NCBI GenBank assembly: GCA_003255065.1
Contig: QAOA01000580.1
Span: 817,679 to 881,678, forward strand
Length of the DNA stretch: 64,000 bases
Origin: Cercis canadensis
Lineage: Eukaryota; Streptophyta; Magnoliopsida; Fabales; Fabaceae
Direction: 5' to 3'
The position numbers were made by a program, and so were the translations under genes. This document shows, one piece after another, positions 10,742-21,948 of the stretch (its first letter is position 1; each line of letters begins with the position of its first letter). A model generated the notes under the pieces. It was not told the origin of the DNA and searched no databases. It saw only the letters and a program-made list of their open reading frames with translations.

Positions 10742-13303
10742 TTTTAGTTTGAATGTGGAACCAACTCTTTGTGCTCTTCCTGGTTTATGCGAGTGCCTCA
10801 ATCTGCAGGTAAAGAGCGAAGGAAGAGTGGGGTTCTGAGTGGTTTCCTTCTTTTTCGCCATTTCAACTTTGCAAAAACCGAATCTCTAAAAACGGTTTGC
10901 TAAAGAGGAGACTAGACCACTTTGAACGGTTACTTCCTATCTTTGCCTTTTATGCTTCATCCTATACCATTGTTCCTAGTCAATGGAGAATAGAAGAAAT
11001 AGACTATACCGTTGCAATTCAGAAAAGGGTTTAGATATGAAGTAAGAGAATGAACACAATCAATAAAGAAACTACCATTTTCTTCATTAGCGTTTGAATG
11101 GATTACATAAAGGAAGAAACATCGTTTATTTGAGATTATGTTTGTTAATTTTAGTCATTGGCAGAAAGCAGGGACAAGAAGGAGGAACACTTTTTTCTCA
11201 TTACTGTCTTTATTATTAAAAAAAAAAAAACAGAAAAGGAAAAGTAATCCAAAGAAAAAGAATCATTGCACCTGGCTCCCACTTCATGTTGTTTAGTATT
11301 ACAGAGATTCTCTCCATTGTGGCCAAGGATTCATCTGTTTCATAAACCTTGTTTGGAAGAAAAAAAATATTGAAAAATTAAGAAAAGAAATCAGAAAGTC
11401 TATCATGTTTCCCAAACAAATCCATAATTGTCAATCATGCAAGGTGTAACTGCGATTAAGAAGAAGGCCTCAATTTTCTCAAAGCATATTCGTGGCTTCA
11501 TTGAAATAACCACGTTTGTTGACATCCCCCACCCCTCCTTTTTAGGCAAGTTCTTTTGTGTAGATAACATGCTTTTAGATATATTAGTAGTGTTGATGAG
11601 AAAAAACTAACAATGTACCATATAGCATTAGCACGCATCACTTTTATACATTGCCTAGTTTTACTTAATATTTCTTCACTACTTTTAGTTTCACTTCTAG
11701 TATAGTTTAATTGTTCAAACTTAGAGTTGTTGTTGTAACAACCAGAGAGTGCAGCTATATAAACATGAGTACATTAAAATTACTTTTTAAATCATATATT
11801 TTAAACAAGCTAGTATTTAAAATGTCCAAAATCTCTTATATAGATCCTAAATATCCACATACCTTCAAGTTTTTAAATTCAATGCAAACACTTAGAACTA
11901 CTTCACACCTTTTGTTCCATCCATAGGCTCTTTTTCTTAGTTATGGTGTAAAGAGTGAAGACAAAGTAAGCAGCTGGAAAATAATGAAGACACTTGAGCA
12001 AATGAAATCCATTTTGCATGCACAGGGCATAATAAAATCTATAATATCAAAATAAGAAATGCCAAATTTATGTTTCTTTCCTTTATTTTTTCTTATAAAT
12101 TTCTCTTACCATTTGAGTCAAAAATTTAATTTCTCTTATAAATTCCCCACTCGAAACTTTTTTTTTTTTTTTCGAAACAGCTCATATTAATTGAACTCCA
12201 TGATTATGAGATTTTGTGAGATACATTATAGTGTATTTACTATTTCTCTTACCATTTAAATGAAAAGTTTTTCGATATTGTTAAACTCATTTTTGTTTTT
12301 CCTATCATTATAGTTTTTAATTTAATCTATATCTTACTATTTTATCTCCCACTTAACTTTTTTTTTTTTCGACAGCCCAAATTCAACTAAACTCATAAGT
12401 TTAAGGTTTGTTGAGATATGTTTTAGTGAGTCTACCATTCCTCCTTGTATATCCTGTCCCACTGCAACCTTAATCCGTTTACACTAACACGCGATTTAGT
12501 GACTTTTGCTACACATATTTTTGTATTTTTTTTTATTTTGATGTGATGCACATTATTTTTTTTGTTGACATAAACCTGACCAATTCTAGTAACCGCTTCT
12601 AACAAGCATAGGTTGCACTTTGTTCCAAATTTTCTCTTGTTTGTTTCCCAGGAAAATATTTTTCCCTTTATTGAGAACAAAAACAGAAACAGATTCTACA
12701 AATTTGTGTCTTCATTTTCAGATGTTCAACCTCGAATAAGCTGAGTGAAATAGAAGGAAAAAGGTTTTAGAGTGGGAAACAAGGAAAGCTTTTTATCTGG
12801 AACAGACCACCGGTTCAATAATAAAGTTTTGGCTACGAGCTACAGCAGAATCCGGCTCTCCAGCAGAATCACCAGAAATCTCGGTTTTCCATTCTCTGGA
12901 AACCGGCCCGGCGCAAACTTTGACCGCTGAAACCGGATCTATCCAGCTGAACCCTAATTTATCAAAGCAAACTCAACCGGGGTGATCTCCGCCCTAACCG
13001 GACCGTTCGGTTACATTGTCACGGTTCTATAAGCCCCAAAGATTCCAACTCGGCTTTCTCTCACCCGCAAAATATAATCGTCAGACCCAAAAACTAGTAA
13101 GCTGCTCACTACCCTCTTTCTGATTTTTGTTTCTCTCTGTTTTTCAGTTGATTGTTGATGATAAAGGACACATTTTTGGTACTGAAATGCCTGCATAGAA
13201 TCATTATTTGGTTTAGTTTTTCAGTTATAAGATTAAGTTTGCTTCTTTTTTTAATTGGGTTGTTAATGCAAACTTGTTAATGTAATTGTTAAAGGTTGTT
13301 CAA
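10742..13303. other. Divergent promoter region between the thaumatin-like and hAT-derived genes
   Basis: The two genes are transcribed away from each other. No coding region seen. The AT-rich middle contains two related poly(T)-headed repeats (12158-12245 and 12358-12440). The right end (about 12830-13300) is GC-richer and probably includes the 5' leader of the hAT-derived gene, with a possible intron acceptor (TTAAAG) just before its start codon. Confidence 0.5.
12158..12440 (-). repeat. Pair of related poly(A)-ended repeats (possible SINE 3' ends)
   Basis: Two ~80-base stretches, 12158-12245 and 12358-12440, align recognisably. On the plus strand each starts with a T run, then TCGAAACAGC or TCGACAGC, then similar text ending GTGTATTTAC or GTGAGTCTAC. 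On the minus strand they therefore end in poly(A). Divergence is high and no target duplications were found, so the element type is not proven. Confidence 0.4.
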
Positions 13304-16300
13304 ATGGCTTCAAATTTGCAACCCATTCCAATTACACCCCAAAAACACGACCCAGCGTGGAAGCATGTTCAAATGTTTAAGACTGGGGACAAGGTACAGC
13401 TGAAATGTATATATTGTCTGAAAATGTTCAAGGGTGGTGGGATTCATAGGATTAAGGAACATCTTGCTTGCCAAAAAGGCAATGCATCTACTTGCCATCA
13501 TGTTCCACAAGATGTTCGGATGGAAATGCAGAAGAGCTTAGATGGGGTTGTGGTGAAAAAGAAGAAGAAGCAAAAAATTGAGGAAGAGATTTTAAATATT
13601 AACCCAATTGCTACTGATATGAGCACAATTACCAATCAGGGTGATTTAAATACTGGACTCCAATCCATTGGGGTTCAAAATTCGTTTGAGCGCAATCCAA
13701 GTATGATAGTGAATCCAGATGAAGGAAATCAAGGAATAGGCAAAAGTACAGAAAGAAGGAAGAGGGGAAGAGGCAAGAATACTACATCAGTTGATACAAA
13801 CTCTGAGGTTCTTGCTGTTAATAAAACTGCATTCATTCCTAAAAAGGTGGACAATCAAATTCATATGGCAATAGGGAGGTTTTTGTATGACATTGGTGCA
13901 CCTCTAGATGCTGTGAACTCGGTCTATTTTCAACAAATGATTGAAGCAATTGCTTCAGGAGGTTCAGCAGTTGAACGGCCCTCGCATCATGATCTTCGGG
14001 GTTGGATTCTAAAAAATTCTGTTGAAGAAGTGAAGAATGATGTAGATAGATGCAAGATGACATGGGGTAGGACTGGTTGTTCTATTTTGGTTGATCAATG
14101 GAGCACAGAAACTGGTAGAATGTTGATCAGTTTTTTGGCATATTGTCCTGAAGGAACAGTCTTTTTGAAATCCGTGGATGCATCCGACATCATAAATACC
14201 TCCGAGTTTTTATATGAGCTGATTAGTCAAGCAGTAGAAGAAGTTGGAGTGGGACACGTACTGCAAGTTATTACACCTGGTGAAGAACAATATGCTGCTG
14301 CAGGGAGACGGTTGGCTGAAACTTATCCCACTCTTTATTGGAGTCCTTGTGCAGCTCACTGCATTGACTTGGTACTTGAAGATTTCGGAAATCTTGAGTG
14401 GATTAGTGCAGTGATTGAGAAAGCTAGATCTATAACAAGATTTGTCTACAATCACAGTGTAGTCTTGAATATGGTTAGGAGATATGCTTTAGGGAATGAT
14501 ATCGTGGATCCCTCTTTCTCACGCTTTGGAACAAACTTTACAACGTTAAAACGAATGGTTGATCTTAAACACAATCTACAGGCCATGGTTACTTCTCAGG
14601 AGTGGATGGATTGTCCATATGCAAAGAAAACAGCAGGTCTGGAAATGTTAGATTGCATAAGTAATCAAACATTTTGGTCCTCATGTGATCTGATTGTTCG
14701 ACTAACAGCTCCTCTCTTGCGTGTTTTGAGAATAGCTGCTAGTGAGAAGAAACCTGCAATGGGGTTTGTTCATGCCGGAATGTATCGAGCAAAAGAAGCA
14801 ATTAAGAAACACCTTGTTAAGAAACAGGATTATATGGTCTACTGGAACATTATAGATCACAGGTGGGAACGGCTGTGGCGTCATCCTCTTCATGCTGCAG
14901 GCTTCTACCTTAATCCAAAATTCTTCTATAGTATTCAAGGGGATATGCACAGCAAGATTCTCTCTGGGATGTTTGATTGCATAGAGAGGTTGGTTCCAGA
15001 TACAAGAGTTCAGGATAGAATTATCAAAGAGATAAACTCATACAAGACTGCTGTGGGAGATTTTGGGAGAAAAATGGCAGTCAGAGCTAGAGACAATCTG
15101 CTTCCTGGTAAGGGCCATTGATGGTATCTTCAATTGCTATGTCATGATTTAGCTTCTTTCCTTACTTTTTAGTAACTTCTCAGAAATTGGAAAATACATG
15201 TATGTATGGTATTTATTTAAAATAGTAGTGAATCAAGTGTTAAAATTGATTAACAGGAGAGAGGAGAGGCCTTGGCTCAGTGGAGCCACCTCACCTCACC
15301 CCCTACCCCAGGTTTGAACCTCCCCAGCTGCTTTGGCCATTTGGCCAACTAATCCAGGCAAAAAATTAAAAAAAAAAAAAAAAAAAAATTGATTACTTGA
15401 AGAGGACAGCAAATCAGCAATTGCCTTGTGCGAAGGTTTATGCTTTCACATGATGATTGATGACCTGTGCCTTAAGAGTTGAAATTGAACTTTTCTTTTG
15501 TTTAAATGTATTGCATCAGTGACTCCACTATGACGTTGTTATTGAAAAGTTGTTTAGTTTGTAAAATCACTGTAAGCTTAACTCTTTTTAATCCAGCAAA
15601 GGTGGACATAATCTGCAATATGACCCCTCTAGAGTTAAGACAAACCACCATTAGGTTCTTTTGATGCAGCTTCTTTACATGACCTTTTAGATTCGCATTA
15701 CTTTTGCCATTTTATTGGTGTTTCTCCATCTCTCACGAGCACATGTTCACCTGATTTTTCACTTTTTTATGCTATTTCTAGCCGAATGGTGGTCAACATA
15801 CGGAGGAGGTTGCCCGAACTTGGCACGTCTAGCTGTTCGTATTCTCGGTCAAACATGCAGTGTGATGGGCTTCAACAGAAATCAGATTCCCTTTGAACAA
15901 ATACTTAATACAAAGAATTATATCGAGCGCCAACGTCTAACTGATCTTGTCTTTGTTCATTGCAACTTACGATTAAAACAAAAGTGAGCATTATTAACCC
16001 TTGAGCGTTATTAATTGTGGTTAGCATTTGAAGGGGAACAAATTTCATATCGTGTTGTCTGATTTTGTTGCAGGTGTATCACTAAAGAGCAAGATTTTAG
16101 TGACCCCATATCATTTGACTGCGCTAGTAATGTTGAAGACTGGATTAGAGTAAAGGACATGTACATAGAGGATTATGAGAGCACAGATTGGGTGGCCCTT
16201 GATCCGTCTTCTGTTAACACAATGCTTTTAAGACCTTTGAATGATGAAATTGAAGAACTGGGTGAAGGTAATTATATTGTATTGGATAATAAAACAGCGT

Positions 16301-16428
16301 TGAAAGGAAGTGTCTTCTTAATTAACATGTTTCCATTGGCATATGTAGGATTTGATGATTATGAGATTTTCAATTGTGCAAAAGATGGCGAGGATGAAAA
16401 CACTGGAGACAAGTTGCTAAACCATTAG
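13304..16428 (+). CDS. BED zinc-finger / hAT-transposase-derived protein
   Basis: Exons 13304-15107, 15782-15983 and 16074-16428 (GT-AG, phases 1 and 2) give 786 residues. Residues ~13-57 are a BED zinc finger (AWKHVQMF, CIYC, HRIKEHLAC). A Lys-rich nuclear signal follows (KKKKKQK). Then comes a DUF659/hAT-type core with LVDQWST and SPCAAHCIDLVLEDFGN. Exon 2 holds the hAT dimerisation block (EWWSTYGGGCPNLARLAVRI). The C-terminal tail (EDWIRVKDMYIEDYEST, then FDDYEIFN) is of the type kept in a conserved plant group that includes Arabidopsis At3g22220. No terminal inverted repeats or target duplications were seen around it, and its introns and full-length frame suggest a domesticated host gene. 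The start at MASNLQPIPITP is preferred over an in-frame ATG six codons earlier. Confidence 0.87.
15253..15384 (+). mobile_element. Short tRNA-derived SINE (second type) in intron 1
   Basis: About 130 bases: box A-like TGGCTCAGTGGAG, box B-like GGTTTGAACCTCC, then an A-rich tail. It is flanked by a perfect 11-bp target duplication AAAATTGATTA (15242-15252 and 15385-15395). It lies in sense orientation in intron 1 of the hAT-derived gene. No second copy was noticed in the window. Confidence 0.85.
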
Positions 16429-17770
16429 AGAAGGATCAAAAGTACCTTTTTTTTTTCTTTTTTTTTTTTTCTGGAGAGTCCACATGATGGCTTTTACATT
16501 ATTGTCTAATGCAGAAGTGTAATATCCACGTGTTTCAAAAGCCTCAAGATACTGGTAGGTGCACATAAGTCTTGAAAAATGTAGTCGGTGGAGAGGGGCT
16601 TGTTGGGCAGGTATGTCTGATAGAGGACATCCTAGTTATTGTTACAACATCATCATATCTTTCGTGTTTAGTAGCTTTTAAGCATTTCTAGCATCAATGG
16701 TGTGTACAGGTTTTACAAAATGAAAATAAAGAATTATAAGTGGAGCAATTGGAATTTTCCTTTCCTTTCTCAATCTTTTGGAATTTGTATCTTGTACTTG
16801 TCTTTGCTTGCCATTCATTACGGAGTTGGAAATAGTGATAGATATATTCTTCCACTTGGGGCTGTTTCAAACCTCTAATCCAAAATGATTTGTTACAGGT
16901 TCTGAAAGAATTCTCAATTACTTGGTTGCCAAAACTCTAGGGATTGATTTTAGAATCAATCTTCAGATGCTATAACTATGCATGGTCCAATTTTGGTTTT
17001 TGCTTCTGATGAAATCTATGGGATGGAAAAAGATTTGGTTGAATGTTGGAAAACAAGAGATAGTGAAAAATCTAGTTTGATTAGATGGAAAATAATTAAA
17101 TTATGTAATTAGATATTGTTATGCTGGGATTAAACCCATTTCTCTGAGTTGTGCTATAAGCAATTAGAGCCTTTTTTTTAATCAAAATGCGTCCTTAATT
17201 CATGAATGATCATAACAATGGGCATTGTTTTTAGGTTCTTTTCTTTTCTTATTATTGCAACCAAATTTCTCATTTGAAAACTTGATCAACTATGTCATGC
17301 GTGGTCGGCTGCCCTTACGGTCACGGAAAACGTAAAGGACAATGAAGACATTACATTATACGTAGGCTTTTGTGGATGCCGTTTTCAAATTTGGCAAAAC
17401 AGCAAGATTTGCTGATGAAATACATTATGTCATTAACACTGATGATGACTGCTCTCTCTATACATTCTCCATATAACGACAATAAGGAACAAAGCACTTC
17501 CGAAACAACAAAACTACTTATTTCCCCCAAGAAACCGAAGAAAAGGTTCATATCATCAAAATTAATTTAAAATAACGCTATACACAAACTCCAGGCAAAT
17601 TTTGAGTTTAATGGTTCTATTTAATTTCTATTTTTTAATACAACATCACTCACTGATTTATGTACATTATCAACATGAAAGCTTACAATTAAAAAAGGGG
17701 CAAAATAAAAGAGAATAAGGGGGGAAAATCAGGTGGGAAAAGAGCTAGGAAGGGTTATGGAAAAGGAAAA
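16429..17770. other. Convergent 3' flanks
   Basis: Lies between the ends of the hAT-derived gene and the lectin receptor kinase, which are transcribed towards each other. T runs and AT-rich sequence; no coding signal seen. Confidence 0.5.
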
Positions 17771-19843
17771 CTACCTATCTTCTTCACGTATACTCGAAAG
17801 GGAAAGAAGCGAAGCAGAGCCAGCCTCCACATCAACCTCCCTCTCATCGCCGGCCGACGACCACGTACTCGCCCTGTCAAAATATGACGACGTCGGATAT
17901 GAATGCACAAAATCCTCAAATTCACCGCCACCGCCTCCAGCTCCACCACCCTTTTTCATATCAAATTCATCGGGCGCCGGCACTACCTCCGGCAGCGGCA
18001 GCTCCCCCTTCAAGTAACTCACCACCTGCCTCATATTGGGCCGTGCTTCAGGCGCATTATTTGAACACATCAAACCCAATTTGAGCACCACCACTGCTTG
18101 TAGCTCATCAAATTGGTGACCCAATTTCGGGTCCACCACGTCCAATATTGCCCCGACCCGCCAGCGATCCCAAACCCAGTCGACCAATATGAGCTCCTCC
18201 GGCAATGCCTTAGGCTCAATGGGTCTTCTCCCACACACCACTTCTAACAAGAGAGCACCAAATGCAAAAACGTCAGAGCTAGTGGTGGGTTTCCCTGTGC
18301 GTGTCAGCTCTGGCGCCAAGTAACCCAGCGTGCCCACTACCCGGGTCGTGCTTGGATTTGACCCGTGCTCATAAAGCTTAGCTAAACCAAAATCACCAAG
18401 CCTACCATTCATTTCTGAATCTAACAGAACATTCCCTGCTTTTATGTCTCTGTGAATCACAGTTTGTTCCCATTCTTCGTGCAGATAGACAAGACCTGAA
18501 GCTACCCCCTTTATGATCTTGAACCTCTGTTCCCAGCTCAAAATTGCTTTCGGTTCATCGAATAGGTACTTGTCCAAGCTCCCATTGGGCATGAAATCAT
18601 ACACAAGTAGTAGATCACCCCGTCTACGACACCAACCTAGTAACTGTACCAGGTTTCTATGACGAAGCCGACCAATGGTTGCAATTTCTGACACGAATTC
18701 TCGTAGTCCTTGTTTTGATTCATGGGAAATTCGCTTGACAGCGACGTGGGTGTTGGAATTTGGCAGCACCCCTTTGTAAACTCGACCAAACCCACCAAAC
18801 CCAATAAGCTGTTTGTCTTTGAAGCCCCTCGTCGCTTGCTTCAGCTCATGATATGCAAATCTGTGGGGACCAACTTCTAGCTCCCAAGCTTCAATAAAAT
18901 CACCATTCTGTATCTTTCTGATGAGATAAAATGCTAACCCAATTGCCAGAATCATTAGAAAAACAGCACTAACAGAGACTCCCACTATTAAGGGAGTCTT
19001 ACTCTTCTTAGGCCCAGGCAGAGAAGGAAGCGTTTCCAAATACAGAGATTTTGCCTCTCCATTTATTTTGAAGCTCCAACCCAGAATATAGTGCCAGCTT
19101 GCAAGCAACCCAGTTGAAGAAGAAAACCCAACATACATAGACTCTTTAAGAATTGGTGAGAGATCCACTTGATAGGACAAAATTGGAGAACTGGGTTTTG
19201 CAGAATTTGGAGAAAACCTAATATCCAATTGATTCTTGCTGGAATCGTAGTCAACCCATGCCTGAATCACCTTACCACTCTTCAAATTAAGGTCTTGCTT
19301 TGTTGACCCATCTGTAAAATACGCAGCAGGGACAGATTTGTTTGATGTTAAGCTATTAAGGTTGACACCCACATGGTTATCATTGATGTCACCGAATTCG
19401 AAGTCCTGGACAGTGTCGAACTCGACAGCAAATAGATGGTTCGAGAAATTCCCAGCATCGCTTGAATTGAGAAGGCCAAGGTACTGACTAGGAAGGGCAC
19501 CAGGAAGCTCTTTGGAACGAGAAATGGTAAAAGCGAAGCCATGGCCACCTAGTTTTGGGTATTCGGGGACTATAGCAAAAGCGAAAGCGGTTGAAAAGGA
19601 GGAAACTTTGCCATCAGTGGAGTTCTTGAATTGGATTGGAGATGAATAAAACGCATGCCCAATTACTCTAAGTGTGTCATTTGTGAGGCGAAGTATGCCA
19701 TTGTTCTCTATCTCTGCACCTCCATTTAAGCTTATGTTGGTGCCAACGCCATCAAACCCATTGAAGAACAGCTCGTCTTGCTGAGATTTTACTGGGTTTG
19801 AAGCCAAAAGGAAAACCCAGACAAGTATGAGTGTCTTTGCCAT
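17771..19843 (-). CDS. L-type lectin-domain receptor kinase, S.4-like
   Basis: Intronless, 690 residues. Signal peptide ~1-20 ([20 protein letters not shown]). Legume-lectin domain ~22-262: [51 protein letters not shown]. Membrane segment ~284-308. Kinase ~345-620 with glycine loop [15 protein letters not shown] Lys370, HRD 464-466, DFG 484-486 and APE, so an RD-type active kinase. Domain order, the (V)[14 protein letters not shown] juxtamembrane stretch and the [10 protein letters not shown] tail match LecRK-S.4 (Arabidopsis At3g55550) more than the LecRK-I to IX clades. Single-pass plasma-membrane receptor; ligand unknown. An in-frame ATG 50 codons upstream exists, but the signal peptide follows the chosen start directly. 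The C-terminus carries a Gly-rich run. Confidence 0.93.
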   Translation of the reverse strand: MAKTLILVWVFLLASNPVKSQQDELFFNGFDGVGTNISLNGGAEIENNGILRLTNDTLRVIGHAFYSSPIQFKNSTDGKVSSFSTAFAFAIVPEYPKLGGHGFAFTISRSKELPGALPSQYLGLLNSSDAGNFSNHLFAVEFDTVQDFEFGDINDNHVGVNLNSLTSNKSVPAAYFTDGSTKQDLNLKSGKVIQAWVDYDSSKNQLDIRFSPNSAKPSSPILSYQVDLSPILKESMYVGFSSSTGLLASWHYILGWSFKINGEAKSLYLETLPSLPGPKKSKTPLIVGVSVSAVFLMILAIGLAFYLIRKIQNGDFIEAWELEVGPHRFAYHELKQATRGFKDKQLIGFGGFGRVYKGVLPNSNTHVAVKRISHESKQGLREFVSEIATIGRLRHRNLVQLLGWCRRRGDLLLVYDFMPNGSLDKYLFDEPKAILSWEQRFKIIKGVASGLVYLHEEWEQTVIHRDIKAGNVLLDSEMNGRLGDFGLAKLYEHGSNPSTTRVVGTLGYLAPELTRTGKPTTSSDVFAFGALLLEVVCGRRPIEPKALPEELILVDWVWDRWRVGAILDVVDPKLGHQFDELQAVVVLKLGLMCSNNAPEARPNMRQVVSYLKGELPLPEVVPAPDEFDMKKGGGAGGGGGEFEDFVHSYPTSSYFDRASTWSSAGDEREVDVEAGSASLLSLSSIREEDR

Positions 19844-21948
19844 AACAGAGTTGACAAATGAATTGAGGCAGAGGATGTGCCAAGTGCAAGTAAATATGAA
19901 GTGACGAACTTGGTGGGAAAGTGTTTGAAGAACTTTCATACTACATCTTCTGTTTGGATGAAGAGAAATGGCAAATGGAGCAGTACTTTCCAAGAAACGG
20001 GGTCATTAATTGAAACGTGGTTCTTTAAATTCACACATGACTACAAGAGCATTGTATTTTCCCTGTTGGCCATATGGGCATTACAATTTTTTTTTTTTAT
20101 AATATATAAAATAAAATTATTTGCATTATTTATATTATCTTTATCACATAAAACAATTGGTTTTGAGATTTTTTTTAAAAGATTAAAGTTTTAAATTTAA
20201 ATTTGTATTTTCATATTTTTAACTAAAAATTTTAGTTTATCAATCCAATAAAAAATAATTTAATAAAGATAAACTTGTTTACTTAAAGTATTTTTTTTAA
20301 TCAAATCTTGAGCATTTACACCGTGAAAAATAGATGCATCCTAAAGATGGTGACTGAAGACAACTCTACCACTACACTCATTTTGGATCTCAACCACCAA
20401 AGTTTGATACCAAGAGATGGCTAACAGGTGGACAACGTTGAATCCCACTATTTTATTTACATGACTACTCCACTGATTTCTTTGATTGCTTTGTTGCATA
20501 GGTATATTGAATTGGTTTATGTTCATTTACATGGTGAATTGTGTATAGCATCTGAAACAAGTGGCCCTTTCTTAAAGAATTTTTGGTAGCTTAAGACATT
20601 CTTATTAATTGTTGGAAAGACTAAAAACGAGTCTATTATGATCAGTGGACTGGCTTATATTGGAACCTTGATTAACTTAATACTACATTTGATAAGAATG
20701 AGTTCATTCTGGATTCTATATGTGATATGTCTCAATTGGCTGTTTAAGTAATAATTAAATTAATGAGAGTCAGAATTCAGCAAAGAAAATAATTGTTTAA
20801 GTCCTTGTCGGAAGTTCTAGTGAGACTATGAATGAGATGAGATGAGACTATCAACATTTGGATATGCAGGTAAAATAACAAATTATGGTAAACAAGTTTG
20901 GCTTTTGGAATAAAATTGTATTTTCATTGGCTTGTCAAATAAGAAAAGTAGTCTTCAAGGGATATAAAGTGAAGTTGGGATAAGAAAAGTCAACATTAAT
21001 ATTTAAACCAATGATGCAAAATACATTAATATGGGTGAGGTAGCATAGACTATTTTTTTTCTCAATATTCATGATTTTATAAGTTGCTATGGAATCAATA
21101 TGTACAATATTACTTTATGGATTGTTTTCTTGATTTGCTCAACGTTTTCTACTCCTTTTAGTCAATTATTTCTCAAAATTTGACCAAGAAAAATCCCAAG
21201 GCACATTTCATTATTCTTATCTCTGGGTGAGTGGTGACTGGTGAGATGGTCTTCTTACGTGGGAGTAGCCTAGTTTTGGAAGGATATATGTAAGTGTCTA
21301 TTCACATTTACTGAAGATATGCAAATATTAGCTTGGACTCATTTTGCAAAAATAAGTGGAGAACTACATTGTAAACAACTTCAAGAGAATTTGCTTTGAG
21401 CTTTGATGGGTTTACTAATTGATGCCAATGTAATAGAATGTAGACAAAAAATATATTTTAGTTCCTTATTTATGTGTTCGTTAATAATTTGGTCTCTCTC
21501 AATCTCTTTGAATTCTACAAAATTTGTAAAATGAAGCGAGGAACCAAACTAATAGTGAACACATTAGTGAGAGACCAAAATATAATTTTTGTCTAGAGTG
21601 TATGCCAACCCCTTTATTTGTTTTCTAATTGAAGTGTTACATGGTATAGAATTTAATCATGGGATTTGGGATAAAGTGATTACACTGGATTGAAAGCAAT
21701 GGGTTTGTTCAGAGATATGGAGTAAATTTTGTAATAATTTCCAGATTGGTGCTCAACGGTATGCAAGCATTTAGAGGAAATTAACAACAAGAGTATTGGC
21801 AGCAAGAGGAAAACACCATTTTAATTGAACAATGTGCACAATATAACACAAAATTAGAGGATAACAATCCAATATAAACAAGAAATAAAATTATTTGATT
21901 CGCTCAAATCTTAGCATCTTCTCCTTCCACCTAAGACGTAGAGAATGC
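19844..21948. other. Intergenic between the receptor kinase and rubisco activase
   Basis: AT-rich, with no recognisable gene or repeat. Holds the promoter of the receptor kinase on the left and the 3' flank of the activase on the right. Confidence 0.5.
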
